Shown here one piece after another: positions 44,189-52,619 of a stretch of DNA of 64,000 nucleotides. The stretch is from Actinomyces sp. (GTDB lineage: Bacteria > Actinomycetota > Actinomycetes > Actinomycetales > Actinomycetaceae): positions 62,001 through 126,000 of the forward strand of contig JALCNR010000002.1 of the NCBI GenBank assembly GCA_022649165.1, read 5' to 3'. Under the pieces are notes generated by a model. It saw only the letters and a program-made list of their open reading frames with translations. It was not told the origin of the DNA and did no database searches. The translations under genes were made by a program, and so were the position numbers. Each line of letters begins with the position of its first letter. Position 1 is the stretch's first letter.

Positions 44189-44194
44189 GGAGCC

Positions 44195-45433
44195 ATGGCA
44201 CACACACACGTCCTGGCCATCGTCCTGGCGGGCGGCGAGGGCAAGCGGCTCATGCCGCTGACGGCGGACCGGGCGAAACCCGCGGTCCCCTTCGGAGGCC
44301 ATTACCGTCTCATCGACTTCGCGCTGTCGAACATCGTGAACTCGGGCTACATGCGGGTCGTCGTGCTCACCCAGTACAAGTCGCACTCCCTGGACCGGCA
44401 TGTCACGCGGACATGGTACATGTCCCCTTTGACGGGCAACTTCGTCGCCCCCATGCCGGCCCAGCAGCGTCGCGGGCCCCACTGGTACCTCGGCAGCGCC
44501 GACGCCATCTACCAGTCGCTCAACATCGTCGACGACGAGCGCCCCGACTACATCCTCATCGTGGGAGCGGACAACATCTACCGGATGGACTTCTCCCAGA
44601 TGGTGGACCACCACATCGCCTCGGGCCTGCCGGCCACGGTCGCCGGCATCCGCCAGCCCGTCGAGCTGGCCCCGGCGCTGGGCGTCATCGACGCCAAGGA
44701 CGGGGTGATCAGGGACTTCCTGGAGAAGCCGACGGACGTCGAGCCTCTGCCGGACGATCCCTCGAAGGTGCTGGCGTCGATGGGGAATTACGTCTTCACG
44801 ACGACGGACCTGGTGGCGGCGCTTCGGACGGACGCCGCCGACCCCGCCTCCGGCCACGACATGGGCGGCTCGATCATCCCGTCCTTCGTGGCCCGCGGGG
44901 AGTGCGGGGTCTACGACTTCCAGGACAACGACGTGCCGGGCTCCACGACGCGCGACCGGGACTACTGGAGGGACGTCGGCACGCTCGACGCGTACTACGA
45001 GGCCAACATGGACCTCATCAGCGTCCACCCGATCTTCAACCTGTACAACCGCGAGTGGCCGACCATGACGATGATCGACGGGTCGCTGCCCCCCGCGAAG
45101 TTCGTCTACGGCGACGAGCACTCGCGCATGGGTCACGCCGTCGACTCCTTCGTGTCGCCGGGAACCATCATCTCCGGAGGAGAGGTCTACCACTCGATCA
45201 TCTCCCCCGGCGTCTACGTGCACTCCTGGGCCCAGGTGACGGACTCGGTGGTCATGGACGGGACGCGGGTCGGACGCCACGCGATCGTCTCCAAGGCGAT
45301 CCTGGACAAGAACGTGCGCGTCGAGGAGGGCGCGGTCGTGGGCGTCGACCTGGACCGCGACCGCGAGCGGGGGTTCACCGTCACCGATTCGGGCATCACC
45401 GTGGTGCCCAAGGGCATGGTCGTCGCGAAGTGA
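44195..45433 (+). CDS. glgC: glucose-1-phosphate adenylyltransferase
   Basis: Makes ADP-glucose, the committed step to glycogen. The 412 aa protein has the pyrophosphorylase start [18 protein letters not shown], the [14 protein letters not shown] motif, catalytic Asp in [10 protein letters not shown], and substrate contacts FLEKPTD and [15 protein letters not shown]. The C-terminal left-handed beta helix ([21 protein letters not shown]) is complete. ATG 44195 gives the family start. It diverges from glgA and precedes serB by seven bases. Confidence 0.96.
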   Translation: MAHTHVLAIVLAGGEGKRLMPLTADRAKPAVPFGGHYRLIDFALSNIVNSGYMRVVVLTQYKSHSLDRHVTRTWYMSPLTGNFVAPMPAQQRRGPHWYLGSADAIYQSLNIVDDERPDYILIVGADNIYRMDFSQMVDHHIASGLPATVAGIRQPVELAPALGVIDAKDGVIRDFLEKPTDVEPLPDDPSKVLASMGNYVFTTTDLVAALRTDAADPASGHDMGGSIIPSFVARGECGVYDFQDNDVPGSTTRDRDYWRDVGTLDAYYEANMDLISVHPIFNLYNREWPTMTMIDGSLPPAKFVYGDEHSRMGHAVDSFVSPGTIISGGEVYHSIISPGVYVHSWAQVTDSVVMDGTRVGRHAIVSKAILDKNVRVEEGAVVGVDLDRDRERGFTVTDSGITVVPKGMVVAK

Positions 45434-45440
45434 GGCGCGC

Positions 45441-46385
45441 GTGAGCCCGGCGCCCCCGCTGTCGCCTCCCGCCCCGGTCGTCGTGTGCGCGATCAGTCCC
45501 AGGCCTCTCGGCGTGCCCCACGATCTGCTCGGCCGCCTGGGCCTGTCGGGCGGCCGCGTCTCGCTGGTCTCCTCCCCGCCCGACGAGGACGGCCCCGCGT
45601 GGTCCGTCCTGCGGGTCGCGGGCCCCGCGTCCGGGGAGGGCGGGGTCGGCGACGCGCAGGCGATGCGCGCGCGGATGCGCGAGGCGGTCCCCGGCGCGGA
45701 CGTCATCGTCGTGCCCGCCGAGCTCGTCGCGGCGCCTCCGGGCCTGGTGGTCACCGACGTCGACGCGACCCTCGTCACCTCGGAGGTCATCGAGGAGCTC
45801 GCGGCCCTGGCCGGCACGCTGGAGGAGGTGGCCCGCATCACCGCCGAGGCGATGGACGGGCGGATCGACTTCGCGGAGTCGCTGCGCCGCCGCGTGGCGA
45901 CCCTGGCGGGGCTGCCGGTCTCCGTGTTCGCCCGGGTGCTGGAATCCCTCGCCCCGACGCCTGGGGCCGCCGCTCTGGTCTCCTCGGTCCGCCGCGCGGG
46001 TGGCGTCGTCGGAGCGGTCTCCGGGGGCTTCGAGGAGGTCGTGGGTCCTCTGGCGGTGCGTCTGGGGATCGACCACGAGACCGCCAACCGCCTCGAGGTC
46101 AGCGGCGGGGCGCTGACGGGCCGCGTCGCCGGGGAGGTGGTGACGGCCGAGGTCAAGGTCCGTGAGCTGCGGCGGTGGGCGGCGCTCCATGACGTTCCGC
46201 TGGAGCGGGCGGTGTCGATCGGCGATGGCGCGAACGACGTCCCAATGCTGCGCGCCGCCGGTCTGGGCATCGCGTTCTGCGCGAAGCCGAGCGTGCGGGC
46301 CCGGATCGCCGACGCGGTGTCGCTGCGGAGTCTCGCTCCCCTGGTCGAGGTCCTCGGCCTGGGGCGCCCCGCGCTCACCCCTTGA
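45441..46385 (+). CDS. serB: phosphoserine phosphatase
   Basis: HAD-family enzyme for the last step of serine synthesis. The 314 aa protein has an N-terminal ACT-like region (residues 1-95), then the nucleophile motif VTDVDATLVTSE, GAVSGGFEEVV (motif II) and IGDGANDVPMLRAAGLG (motif IV). It starts at GTG 45441, seven bases after glgC, and so probably shares the glgC mRNA. Its last 11 bases overlap the converging permease gene. Confidence 0.94.
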   Translation: MSPAPPLSPPAPVVVCAISPRPLGVPHDLLGRLGLSGGRVSLVSSPPDEDGPAWSVLRVAGPASGEGGVGDAQAMRARMREAVPGADVIVVPAELVAAPPGLVVTDVDATLVTSEVIEELAALAGTLEEVARITAEAMDGRIDFAESLRRRVATLAGLPVSVFARVLESLAPTPGAAALVSSVRRAGGVVGAVSGGFEEVVGPLAVRLGIDHETANRLEVSGGALTGRVAGEVVTAEVKVRELRRWAALHDVPLERAVSIGDGANDVPMLRAAGLGIAFCAKPSVRARIADAVSLRSLAPLVEVLGLGRPALTP

Positions 46386-47286
46386 CCGCGCCCGCCACCA
46401 ACCCGGAGGTCATCCGGTTCTGGACGATCATGAAGAAGATGATGACCGGCACCGCGATGAGGCTCGACGCCGCCATCACCTGCGCCCAGTCGACGCCGCG
46501 GTTGACCGAGGCGTTGAGGAACCCGCGCAACCACAGTGGCAGCGTCTGGGCGGAGGCGTCCGGCAGGGCGACCAGGGCGACCGTGAATTCGTTCCAGGCC
46601 TGGAGGAAGGCGTAGACCCCGGAGGCGACGAGCCCGGGCGCCAGCAGGGGGAAGGTGATGCGCAGGAAGGCCCGGGGCCGCGACAGCCCGTCCACCATGG
46701 CGGCCTCCTCGAGCTCGACGGGGACGCCCGCCACGAAGCCGCGCAGCATCCACACCGTGAAGGGGATGATGGCCGCGGAGTACAGGACCGTCAGGCCCAG
46801 GACGGAGTTCAGCCCGAGCACGGGGACGGCTGCGCCGACGGAGGAGAGCATCTTGTACTGGGCGATGAACAGCCCCTCGGCGGGCAGCATCTGGATGAAC
46901 AGGATGGCCAGGATGAAGGTCCGGCGCCCGCGGAAGCGGTAGCGGCTGACGGCCAGGGCCGCCAGGAATGCGAGGAACAGGACGATCGCGACGGTCGCGG
47001 CCGTGACCTCCAGGCTCATCCGCAGCGCGGAGGCGAACCCCGGGTCCAGGAGCACCCGCCGGAAGTTCGCCCACGTGGCGTGGGAGGGCAGGAACGAGGG
47101 CGGGATCTGGCGGATGAGCGCGTTCGGCGTGAGGGCCGACAGCAGCATCCAGTACACGGGGAACACCCAGGCGAGGGCCACGACCAGGCCGAGGACGTCG
47201 AGGAGGGCCCGGCCGGGCCGGAGGCGGCGAGTGCGGCGGAGCCCGGCCGCGCGGGCCGTCCTCGTCGAGGCGGGAGCGGTGGTCAC
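46375..47286 (-). CDS. sugar ABC transporter permease, MalG-like
   Basis: Second membrane subunit of a CUT1-type sugar importer. The 303 aa protein has six helices and the EAA loop (ELEEAAMVDGLSRPRAFLRI) that contacts the ATPase. GTG 47286 overlaps the stop of the upstream permease as GTGA; the open frame beyond is a shadow. No ATPase gene accompanies the set, as is common for actinobacterial CUT1 importers that share a single MsiK-type ATPase. Its end overlaps serB by 11 bases. Confidence 0.92.
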   Translation of the reverse strand: MTTAPASTRTARAAGLRRTRRLRPGRALLDVLGLVVALAWVFPVYWMLLSALTPNALIRQIPPSFLPSHATWANFRRVLLDPGFASALRMSLEVTAATVAIVLFLAFLAALAVSRYRFRGRRTFILAILFIQMLPAEGLFIAQYKMLSSVGAAVPVLGLNSVLGLTVLYSAAIIPFTVWMLRGFVAGVPVELEEAAMVDGLSRPRAFLRITFPLLAPGLVASGVYAFLQAWNEFTVALVALPDASAQTLPLWLRGFLNASVNRGVDWAQVMAASSLIAVPVIIFFMIVQNRMTSGLVAGAVKG

Positions 47287-48209
47287 TGGTCGTCCTCCTT
47301 CAGCAGGGAGCGGACGTAGGGGGAGCTGAGGACGACGGTGAGCACGAGGACGAACAGGGACACGGCCGCGGCCGCCCCGAAGTCCTGGCGGCCGACACCG
47401 AGCTCGTAGATGAAGTTGCCCAGCAGGTTCGTCTCCGACACCGGGGCGCCCGCGTCCTGGAGGAGGCGGATCTGCGCGAAGACGCGCAGATCCCAGATGA
47501 TCTGGAGGAGCAGGACGATGGAGAGCACCGGGCGGACCATCGGCAGGAGGATATGGCGCAGCACCTGCGAGGAGGAGGCGCCGTCGATCTCGGCGGCCTC
47601 CAGGACCTCGCCGGGGACCTGAGTGAGCCCCGCGTAGAGGGACATCGCGACGAAGGGCACGGACATCCACACGATGATGCAGGTCGCGACGAGGAAGAAC
47701 GTCAGGGGCTGGGACAGCCAGGAGAAGCCCTGGAACCGGTGGAGCCCCAGCGAGGCGAGCGCCCAGTTGACGACGCCGCTGCGGTAGTCGAAGAGCCACC
47801 GGAACACGGTGACGGCCGCGACCATCGGCATCGCCCAGGCTAGGAGCAGGCAGATCTGGATGACGATGCGCACCGCGGCGGAGACCGCGCGCATCAGCAG
47901 CGCGCACGCCAGCCCCAACACCACCGTGAGCAGCGCGTTGACCAGGCAGAACACGATCGAGCGAGCGACCACCGACCACAAGCTGGGATCGGAGAAGATC
48001 CGCGCGTAGTTATCCAGGCCGGCGAAGGCCGGGGGCTGGCCGAACTGCTGTGCCAGGCCGTAGGTCTGCAACGACGTGACGATCTGCCAGAACACCGGGT
48101 AGCCGAGCCCGGCCAGCAGGATGACCGAGGCGCCGAGGATCAGCGCGTAGGGAGCGGGCGCGGGGCGCCGGCGGCGTGTTGGAGCGGGTGCGCTTGAGGG
48201 GGAGGTCAT
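47283..48209 (-). CDS. sugar ABC transporter permease, MalF-like
   Basis: First membrane subunit of the importer, 308 aa, starting MTSPSSAPAPTRRRRPAP with the first helix at about residue 22. The EAA loop reads EVLEAAEIDGASSSQVLRHI. It follows the binding-protein gene by 83 bases and overlaps the next permease gene. Confidence 0.92.
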   Translation of the reverse strand: MTSPSSAPAPTRRRRPAPAPYALILGASVILLAGLGYPVFWQIVTSLQTYGLAQQFGQPPAFAGLDNYARIFSDPSLWSVVARSIVFCLVNALLTVVLGLACALLMRAVSAAVRIVIQICLLLAWAMPMVAAVTVFRWLFDYRSGVVNWALASLGLHRFQGFSWLSQPLTFFLVATCIIVWMSVPFVAMSLYAGLTQVPGEVLEAAEIDGASSSQVLRHILLPMVRPVLSIVLLLQIIWDLRVFAQIRLLQDAGAPVSETNLLGNFIYELGVGRQDFGAAAAVSLFVLVLTVVLSSPYVRSLLKEDDQ

Positions 48210-48292
48210 GGGTTCTCCGCAGAGGGGTTGTGGATGCGGGGAGGCCCGGCCCGGCGCGGCGGATCGGGCCTCCCCGGCGGTGGACGGGTCGA

Positions 48293-49636
48293 TCAGCTCT
48301 GCCCGTTGAGCATGGGCGTCAGCTTCTCGTCGTACTCCTTCGCGAGGGCGGCGACATCCCCGCCGTCGGCGATCTTCTGGAAGAGCTCCTCGTAGACGAA
48401 GGCGCCCTCGATGGCAGCCCACCCCGGGGCGGCCGGCGTGAGCTTGGAGTTCTCGGCCGTCTCGATCATGGTTTGGGCGAACTTATCGTCGCCCAGCGAG
48501 GACATGAAGTCCGAGTTGGCCGGTCCCAGCCCGTTCTCCCCGAGCATCTGCTGGTACTCGGAGGAGAAGATGATCCGCAGGAGGCCCTTCGCGAGCTCCG
48601 GGTGCTGGGAGGTCGCGGAGATCCCGATGTTCGACCCGCCGGCGAAGACCGGGGCGACGCCGCCGTCGACGCCGGGCAGGGCGAAGATGTCGAACTTCGA
48701 CTCGTCGGCCATGCCGTCGCGGACCTCCTCGCCGGCGTCGTTGGTCGTCATATCGCCGATCGACCAGCGTGCCCACCCCGGCGCCATGATCGTCGCCGCC
48801 GCCGGAGCCGCCCCGTCCGTGCCGTCGTTGAGGAAGTCCCAGTAGGACACGTCGCGCTCGGTGGATGGCAGCTTCGAGGCGTTGCGGTAGACGTCCTGCC
48901 ACATCGTCAGGCCCTCGATCGTGTTCGGGTCGGACAGGGTCGACGTCCAGGTCGTCCCCTCCACCGTGGCGAGCTCCCCGCCGTTGGCGAAGACCCAGGA
49001 GATCCCGTTGCGCCAGTCCTGCCCGCCGATCGCGAACCCGGACTGCGTGTCGGTCGTGAGCTTCTTGACGTCCTCGCTGAACTCCGACAGCGTCTTCGGC
49101 GGCTCCGTGAGACCCGCCGCCGTCCAGAGGTCCTTGCGGTAGAACATGTAGCGCGAGCCGAAGTAGTAGGGCAGCGTGTAGTTCTTCCCGTCCACGGCGC
49201 CCACGTCGACGAAGGACTGGAGGAGTTTGTCCCCGCCCAGCTCGTCGTACATGTCCGAGATGTCGAGGAAGGCCCCGACCGTCGTGAAGGTCGGGGACTG
49301 CGTGTTGCCGACCTCGACGACGTCCGGGGTGTTGGCGGCGTCGGGCAGCGAGGTCGTCAGCTTGGTGACGAGGTCCGACCAGGCCTGCTCCTCGATGGTG
49401 AGGGTCGAGCCCGGATTCTGCTCCTCGAAGGTCGTCTTCAGGTAGTCGCGCAGCTCGTCGGGGGTGTCCGAGCCGGCCAGCCACAGCGTGATCTCGCCCG
49501 CTTGGGCCGAGGAGGCGTCCGGCTCGCCGCCCGAGGCGCTGGCCGACTGGGAGTCGCCGGTCCCGCCGGTACACGCCGTCAGGCTGAGCATGGACAGCGC
49601 CGCTACCGCGGCCGCCGCCTTCGTCGTGGTTCTCAT
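48293..49636 (-). CDS. sugar ABC transporter substrate-binding lipoprotein
   Basis: A 447 aa family 1 solute-binding protein. The signal peptide ends in the lipobox LSLTAC with Cys 22, followed by a Gly/Ser/Ala linker and the mature domain (EITLWLAGSDTPDELRDYL..., NPGSTLTIEEQAW). It is anchored outside the membrane and delivers an oligosaccharide to the permeases. ATG 49636 has AAAGGAAC upstream. The divergent hexosaminidase suggests an N-acetylglucosamine disaccharide or related glycan as the ligand; this is inference from context. Confidence 0.92.
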   Translation of the reverse strand: MRTTTKAAAAVAALSMLSLTACTGGTGDSQSASASGGEPDASSAQAGEITLWLAGSDTPDELRDYLKTTFEEQNPGSTLTIEEQAWSDLVTKLTTSLPDAANTPDVVEVGNTQSPTFTTVGAFLDISDMYDELGGDKLLQSFVDVGAVDGKNYTLPYYFGSRYMFYRKDLWTAAGLTEPPKTLSEFSEDVKKLTTDTQSGFAIGGQDWRNGISWVFANGGELATVEGTTWTSTLSDPNTIEGLTMWQDVYRNASKLPSTERDVSYWDFLNDGTDGAAPAAATIMAPGWARWSIGDMTTNDAGEEVRDGMADESKFDIFALPGVDGGVAPVFAGGSNIGISATSQHPELAKGLLRIIFSSEYQQMLGENGLGPANSDFMSSLGDDKFAQTMIETAENSKLTPAAPGWAAIEGAFVYEELFQKIADGGDVAALAKEYDEKLTPMLNGQS

Positions 49637-49701
49637 GGATGTTCCTTTCGCAGTTCGGCGCTCGCCAGCGCCTTGATGGGGGATGTTGAGGGGATGGATG
49701 G

Positions 49702-50853
49702 TCATGCGATGCCGAGCCGATCGGAGAGGACCAGCACGGCGGCTCCGCGCAGCGCCCCGTCCTCGCCGAGGCGGGACAGGCCGACGCGGAGGGTGCGGTG
49801 GGAGCGCGGGAGCGTGCGCTCGCGGATCGTGGCGGCGGCCGCCTCGAGGAGCGTGCCCCCGAGCAGTTCATCGGGCCCGGACGCCACGACATCGGTGATG
49901 TTGAGGACGGCGACGATGGGGGCCAGGACCCGGCCCAGACGCTGGCCGACCGCCCGCTGGTGGCGCTCCAGGTCATCGGGGCCCAGCCGTTCGGCGGCGC
50001 GACGCAGCGCCGGTTCGGACACCAGGGTCTCCAGGCAGCCGGCGCGGCCGCAGGCGCAGGTCGCGGGCGCGCCGAGCACCTCGTCGTCGCGTTCGTCGAC
50101 GACCGTGACGTGCCCGATCTCCCCCGCCGCGTCCAGGGGCCCGTGGACCAGGGCCCCGCCGATCACGAGGCCGGCGCCGACGCCGTGCCCGATGAGCAGG
50201 CGCAGCAGTCCCCCGCCGTCGGCCCCGCCGAAGGTGAACTCGCCCAGGGCCGCGCAGTTCGCGTCGTTGGCCACGAGCGCCGGCGCCTTGAGCGCCTCCC
50301 GGAGCCTCCCGGCGAGGTCGAGTTCCCGCCAGCCGAGGTTCGGCGCCTCCTCGATGACGCCACGGGCGCTGATGATGCCGGGCGAGGACACGCCGACGCC
50401 CAGAATCCGGCCATCGGCGTCCGCCACGACGCGCCGGCAGAAGTCGATGAGGTCGCGGACGCCCGCCTCGCCGCGCGGGAGCCGCTCCCGTTCGACGCGG
50501 CGATGGAGGATTCGCCCGCCCAGGGTGAGGATGGCCCCGCTGAGCGTGCCGTCGTTGGTCAGGGAGACGGAGGCGATCCTCCAGGTCGATTCCGACAGGC
50601 CCACCAGCGTCGCCCGCTTGCCGACCTTGCCCGAGGGCGCGTCCTCCGGGCCGAGCTCCTCGACCACCCGGTCGGCCAGCAGTTCCTCGACGACCGCGGA
50701 GACCGTCACCCGCGTCAGTCCCGTCGAGCGCGCCAGCTGGGCGCGCGATGCCGGTCCCGCCGCGAAGAGCCTCTGGAGCACCACCGACCGGTTGTGGGTG
50801 CGCGCCGAGGCCGGCTGGGCCGGTCCAGAGCTCCGAAGTGCTTGACTCGTCAC
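49702..50853 (-). CDS. ROK family transcriptional regulator
   Basis: The 383 aa protein has an N-terminal winged helix (RAQLARSTGLTRVTVSAVVEELL), then the ROK sugar-kinase fold with VGVSSPGII, GVGAGLVIGG and the zinc motif CACGRAGC. It is a NagC/XylR-type repressor rather than a kinase because of the HTH. The GTG start (50853) has no good ribosome site, and the palindrome TGTTAGTTAACA (50857-50868) lies directly upstream. It is first in the importer operon, 65 bases before the binding-protein gene. The likely effector is an amino sugar or its phosphate. Confidence 0.9.
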   Translation of the reverse strand: MTSQALRSSGPAQPASARTHNRSVVLQRLFAAGPASRAQLARSTGLTRVTVSAVVEELLADRVVEELGPEDAPSGKVGKRATLVGLSESTWRIASVSLTNDGTLSGAILTLGGRILHRRVERERLPRGEAGVRDLIDFCRRVVADADGRILGVGVSSPGIISARGVIEEAPNLGWRELDLAGRLREALKAPALVANDANCAALGEFTFGGADGGGLLRLLIGHGVGAGLVIGGALVHGPLDAAGEIGHVTVVDERDDEVLGAPATCACGRAGCLETLVSEPALRRAAERLGPDDLERHQRAVGQRLGRVLAPIVAVLNITDVVASGPDELLGGTLLEAAAATIRERTLPRSHRTLRVGLSRLGEDGALRGAAVLVLSDRLGIA

Positions 50854-50856
50854 ATC

Positions 50857-50868
50857 TGTTAGTTAACA
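50857..50868. promoter_or_regulatory. palindromic operator candidate for the ROK regulator
   Basis: TGTTA-GT-TAACA is a perfect 5 + 5 inverted repeat in a short A/T-rich patch (50857-50880) that stands out in this GC-rich sequence. It lies three bases before the ROK start codon, inside the divergent gap to the hexosaminidase gene, so it could control both directions. Confidence 0.5.
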
Positions 50869-50903
50869 CCACTTACAATCAAGTCATCCACCGTTCGCGT
50901 TAC

Positions 50904-50913
50904 TGTGATCACA
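50904..50913. promoter_or_regulatory. perfect palindrome TGTGATCACA upstream of the hexosaminidase gene
   Basis: Ten-base perfect palindrome 49 bases before the GH20 ATG, followed after one base by a further TGTGA. The half-sites resemble CRP/FNR-type TGTGA/TCACA but without the usual six-base gap, so a CRP site is doubtful. It may be a second site for the ROK or another regulator. Confidence 0.4.
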
Positions 50914-50962
50914 CTGTGACCGGGATCCGGCGTCGGCCGCCCCGGGGAGAGGAACCGCATTC

Positions 50963-52072
50963 ATGAGCCTCGACGCCCCCCGGTCCGCGAACCCGGGCGC
51001 TCCCCCCGGCCCCGCCCTCGCCTGGCGCGGGCTCAGCCTCGACGTCGCCCGCCACTTCTTCGCCGTCGCCGATGTCGAATTGGTCCTCGACCTCATGGAG
51101 CCCTTGGAGCTCAACGTCCTCCACCTCCATCTCACCGACGACCAGGGGTGGCGCCTGGAGATCCCCGGGTGGCCACAGCTCACCTCTGTGTCCGGGCCCA
51201 CCGCGGTGGACGGGGACGCGGGCGGCTTCTACACGCGCTCCGACTGGGAACGCCTGGTCGGCCGTGCCACGGCCCGCGGCATCGCCCTGGTCCCCGAGAT
51301 CGATGTGCCCGGGCACGTCAACGCCGCTCTGCACGCCCTCCCCCGCCTCTCGCCCGACGGGCGGGCCCCCGCCGCCTACACGGGCCGCGATGTCGGGTTC
51401 TCCACGCTGTCCATCGACGCTCCCGACACCGGCCGTTTCCTTGAGGAGGTCCTCACCCACGCGGCCCGCCTGTCCTCCGGATGGGTCCACATCGGGGGCG
51501 ACGAGCCCGCCGCCACTCCGCACGACGCCTACCTCCAGCTCGCGCGCGCCGCCGTCCGCGCCGTCCACCGGGCGGGTGCTCGGGCCGTCGCCTGGCAGGA
51601 GGCCGCCCCCGTCCTCGAGGCAGGTGATGTCGTCCAGGTGTGGGACGAGCGTCTCGACGCCGCTCCCGTGCGGGAGGCCGCCCGGCGCGGGGTCCGCGTG
51701 CTGCTCTCCCCCGCGACCCGGGTCTACCTCGACATGGCCCATAGCCCGGGCGACGCCCTCGGGGCCAGCTGGGCCGGCTCCATCGAGCTGAGAGACGCGC
51801 TGGAGTGGGATCCTGCCGCCGTCGTCCCCGGGCTGCCCGCGGCGGCCGTGATCGGCGTCGAGGCCGCGATGTGGACCGAGGGGGTGCGCACCCGCGACGA
51901 GCTGACGACCCTCTTGCTCCCGCGCTTGGCGGCCGTCGCCGACGTGGCGGCACGCGGGTCCGGCGCCGGACGGTGGGAGGAGTTCCTCCCCCGGGTCATC
52001 CGCCTCGCCCGCCAGTGGGAGTCGCGGGGCCTCGCGTGGCACCGATCTCCCGGGGTGGACTGGGCGTCCTGA
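50963..52072 (+). CDS. beta-N-acetylhexosaminidase, GH20
   Basis: The 369 aa protein consists almost entirely of a GH20 barrel. It opens with GLSLDVARHFF, has HLHLTDDQGWR and the catalytic Asp-Glu pair in VHIGGDEPA (D180, E181); the substrate-binding Trp are in VIGVEAAMWTE. There is no signal peptide or N-terminal GH20b domain, so it should be cytosolic and act on imported GlcNAc disaccharides or on recycled cell-wall fragments. GAGAGGAA lies eight bases before the ATG. It diverges from the ROK-importer operon, which gives the best clue to the transported sugar. Confidence 0.92.
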   Translation: MSLDAPRSANPGAPPGPALAWRGLSLDVARHFFAVADVELVLDLMEPLELNVLHLHLTDDQGWRLEIPGWPQLTSVSGPTAVDGDAGGFYTRSDWERLVGRATARGIALVPEIDVPGHVNAALHALPRLSPDGRAPAAYTGRDVGFSTLSIDAPDTGRFLEEVLTHAARLSSGWVHIGGDEPAATPHDAYLQLARAAVRAVHRAGARAVAWQEAAPVLEAGDVVQVWDERLDAAPVREAARRGVRVLLSPATRVYLDMAHSPGDALGASWAGSIELRDALEWDPAAVVPGLPAAAVIGVEAAMWTEGVRTRDELTTLLLPRLAAVADVAARGSGAGRWEEFLPRVIRLARQWESRGLAWHRSPGVDWAS

Positions 52073-52091
52073 CGAGGGCGCGCCGGCTCCC

Positions 52092-52619
52092 TCAGAACTC
52101 CGAGATCTCCACCAGGCGGCCGTCCCACCCAGCGCGCCAGCCCCGCGCCAGGCTGGGCAGCTCGCGGGGGAAGACCTCGGTGCGCTCCGCCTCGGAGGCC
52201 AGATCCGCGAGGTCCCACCAGCGTTGTCCGTCGACGACGTCGCGTTCATCGGCCGTCCACCCGGAGCGGTCCAGGACGGTGGACCGGGTGCACGCCAGGA
52301 AGAACCACTCCTCCTGACGGGCGGTCACCTCCGAGAAGTCGAAGACCGCGCGCCGGTGGAGGACCGGCCCCTCCAGCGCGTCGGGGGCGATCCGGATGCC
52401 GGTCTCCTCGCGCAGCTCCCGGCAGGCGGCCTCGCGCGGGGCCTCCCCCGCCTCGACGCCTCCGCCGATCGTGAACCACCAGCGGCGCCCCGGACGATGG
52501 CGGTCGTGGCCGAGGGCCAGGAGGACGCGCCCCGACGGATCGAAAAGCACGACGCGGGCCGCCCGGCGGCGCGGGATCCCCCGGGCATCCGGCACCCAGT
52601 CCGCTCCGAGCCCGGTCAT
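52092..52619 (-). CDS. NUDIX hydrolase
   Basis: The 175 aa protein carries the NUDIX box GGGVEAGEAPREAACRELREETG (consensus G-x5-E-x7-REUxEExGU) at about residues 52-74. Substrate is unknown; family members hydrolyse nucleoside diphosphates linked to other groups. ATG 52619 overlaps the prsW stop as ATGA, so it is the last gene of the thrS-to-NUDIX operon; the mycobacterial locus also has a NUDIX gene after pimA. The longer open frame upstream is a shadow of prsW. Confidence 0.9.
   Translation of the reverse strand: MTGLGADWVPDARGIPRRRAARVVLFDPSGRVLLALGHDRHRPGRRWWFTIGGGVEAGEAPREAACRELREETGIRIAPDALEGPVLHRRAVFDFSEVTARQEEWFFLACTRSTVLDRSGWTADERDVVDGQRWWDLADLASEAERTEVFPRELPSLARGWRAGWDGRLVEISEF

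Noticed and set aside
50904..50920. CRP site reading of TGTGATCACA
   Set aside because: The half-sites lack the six-base spacer of CRP-type sites, so I list it only as a palindrome of unknown binder.
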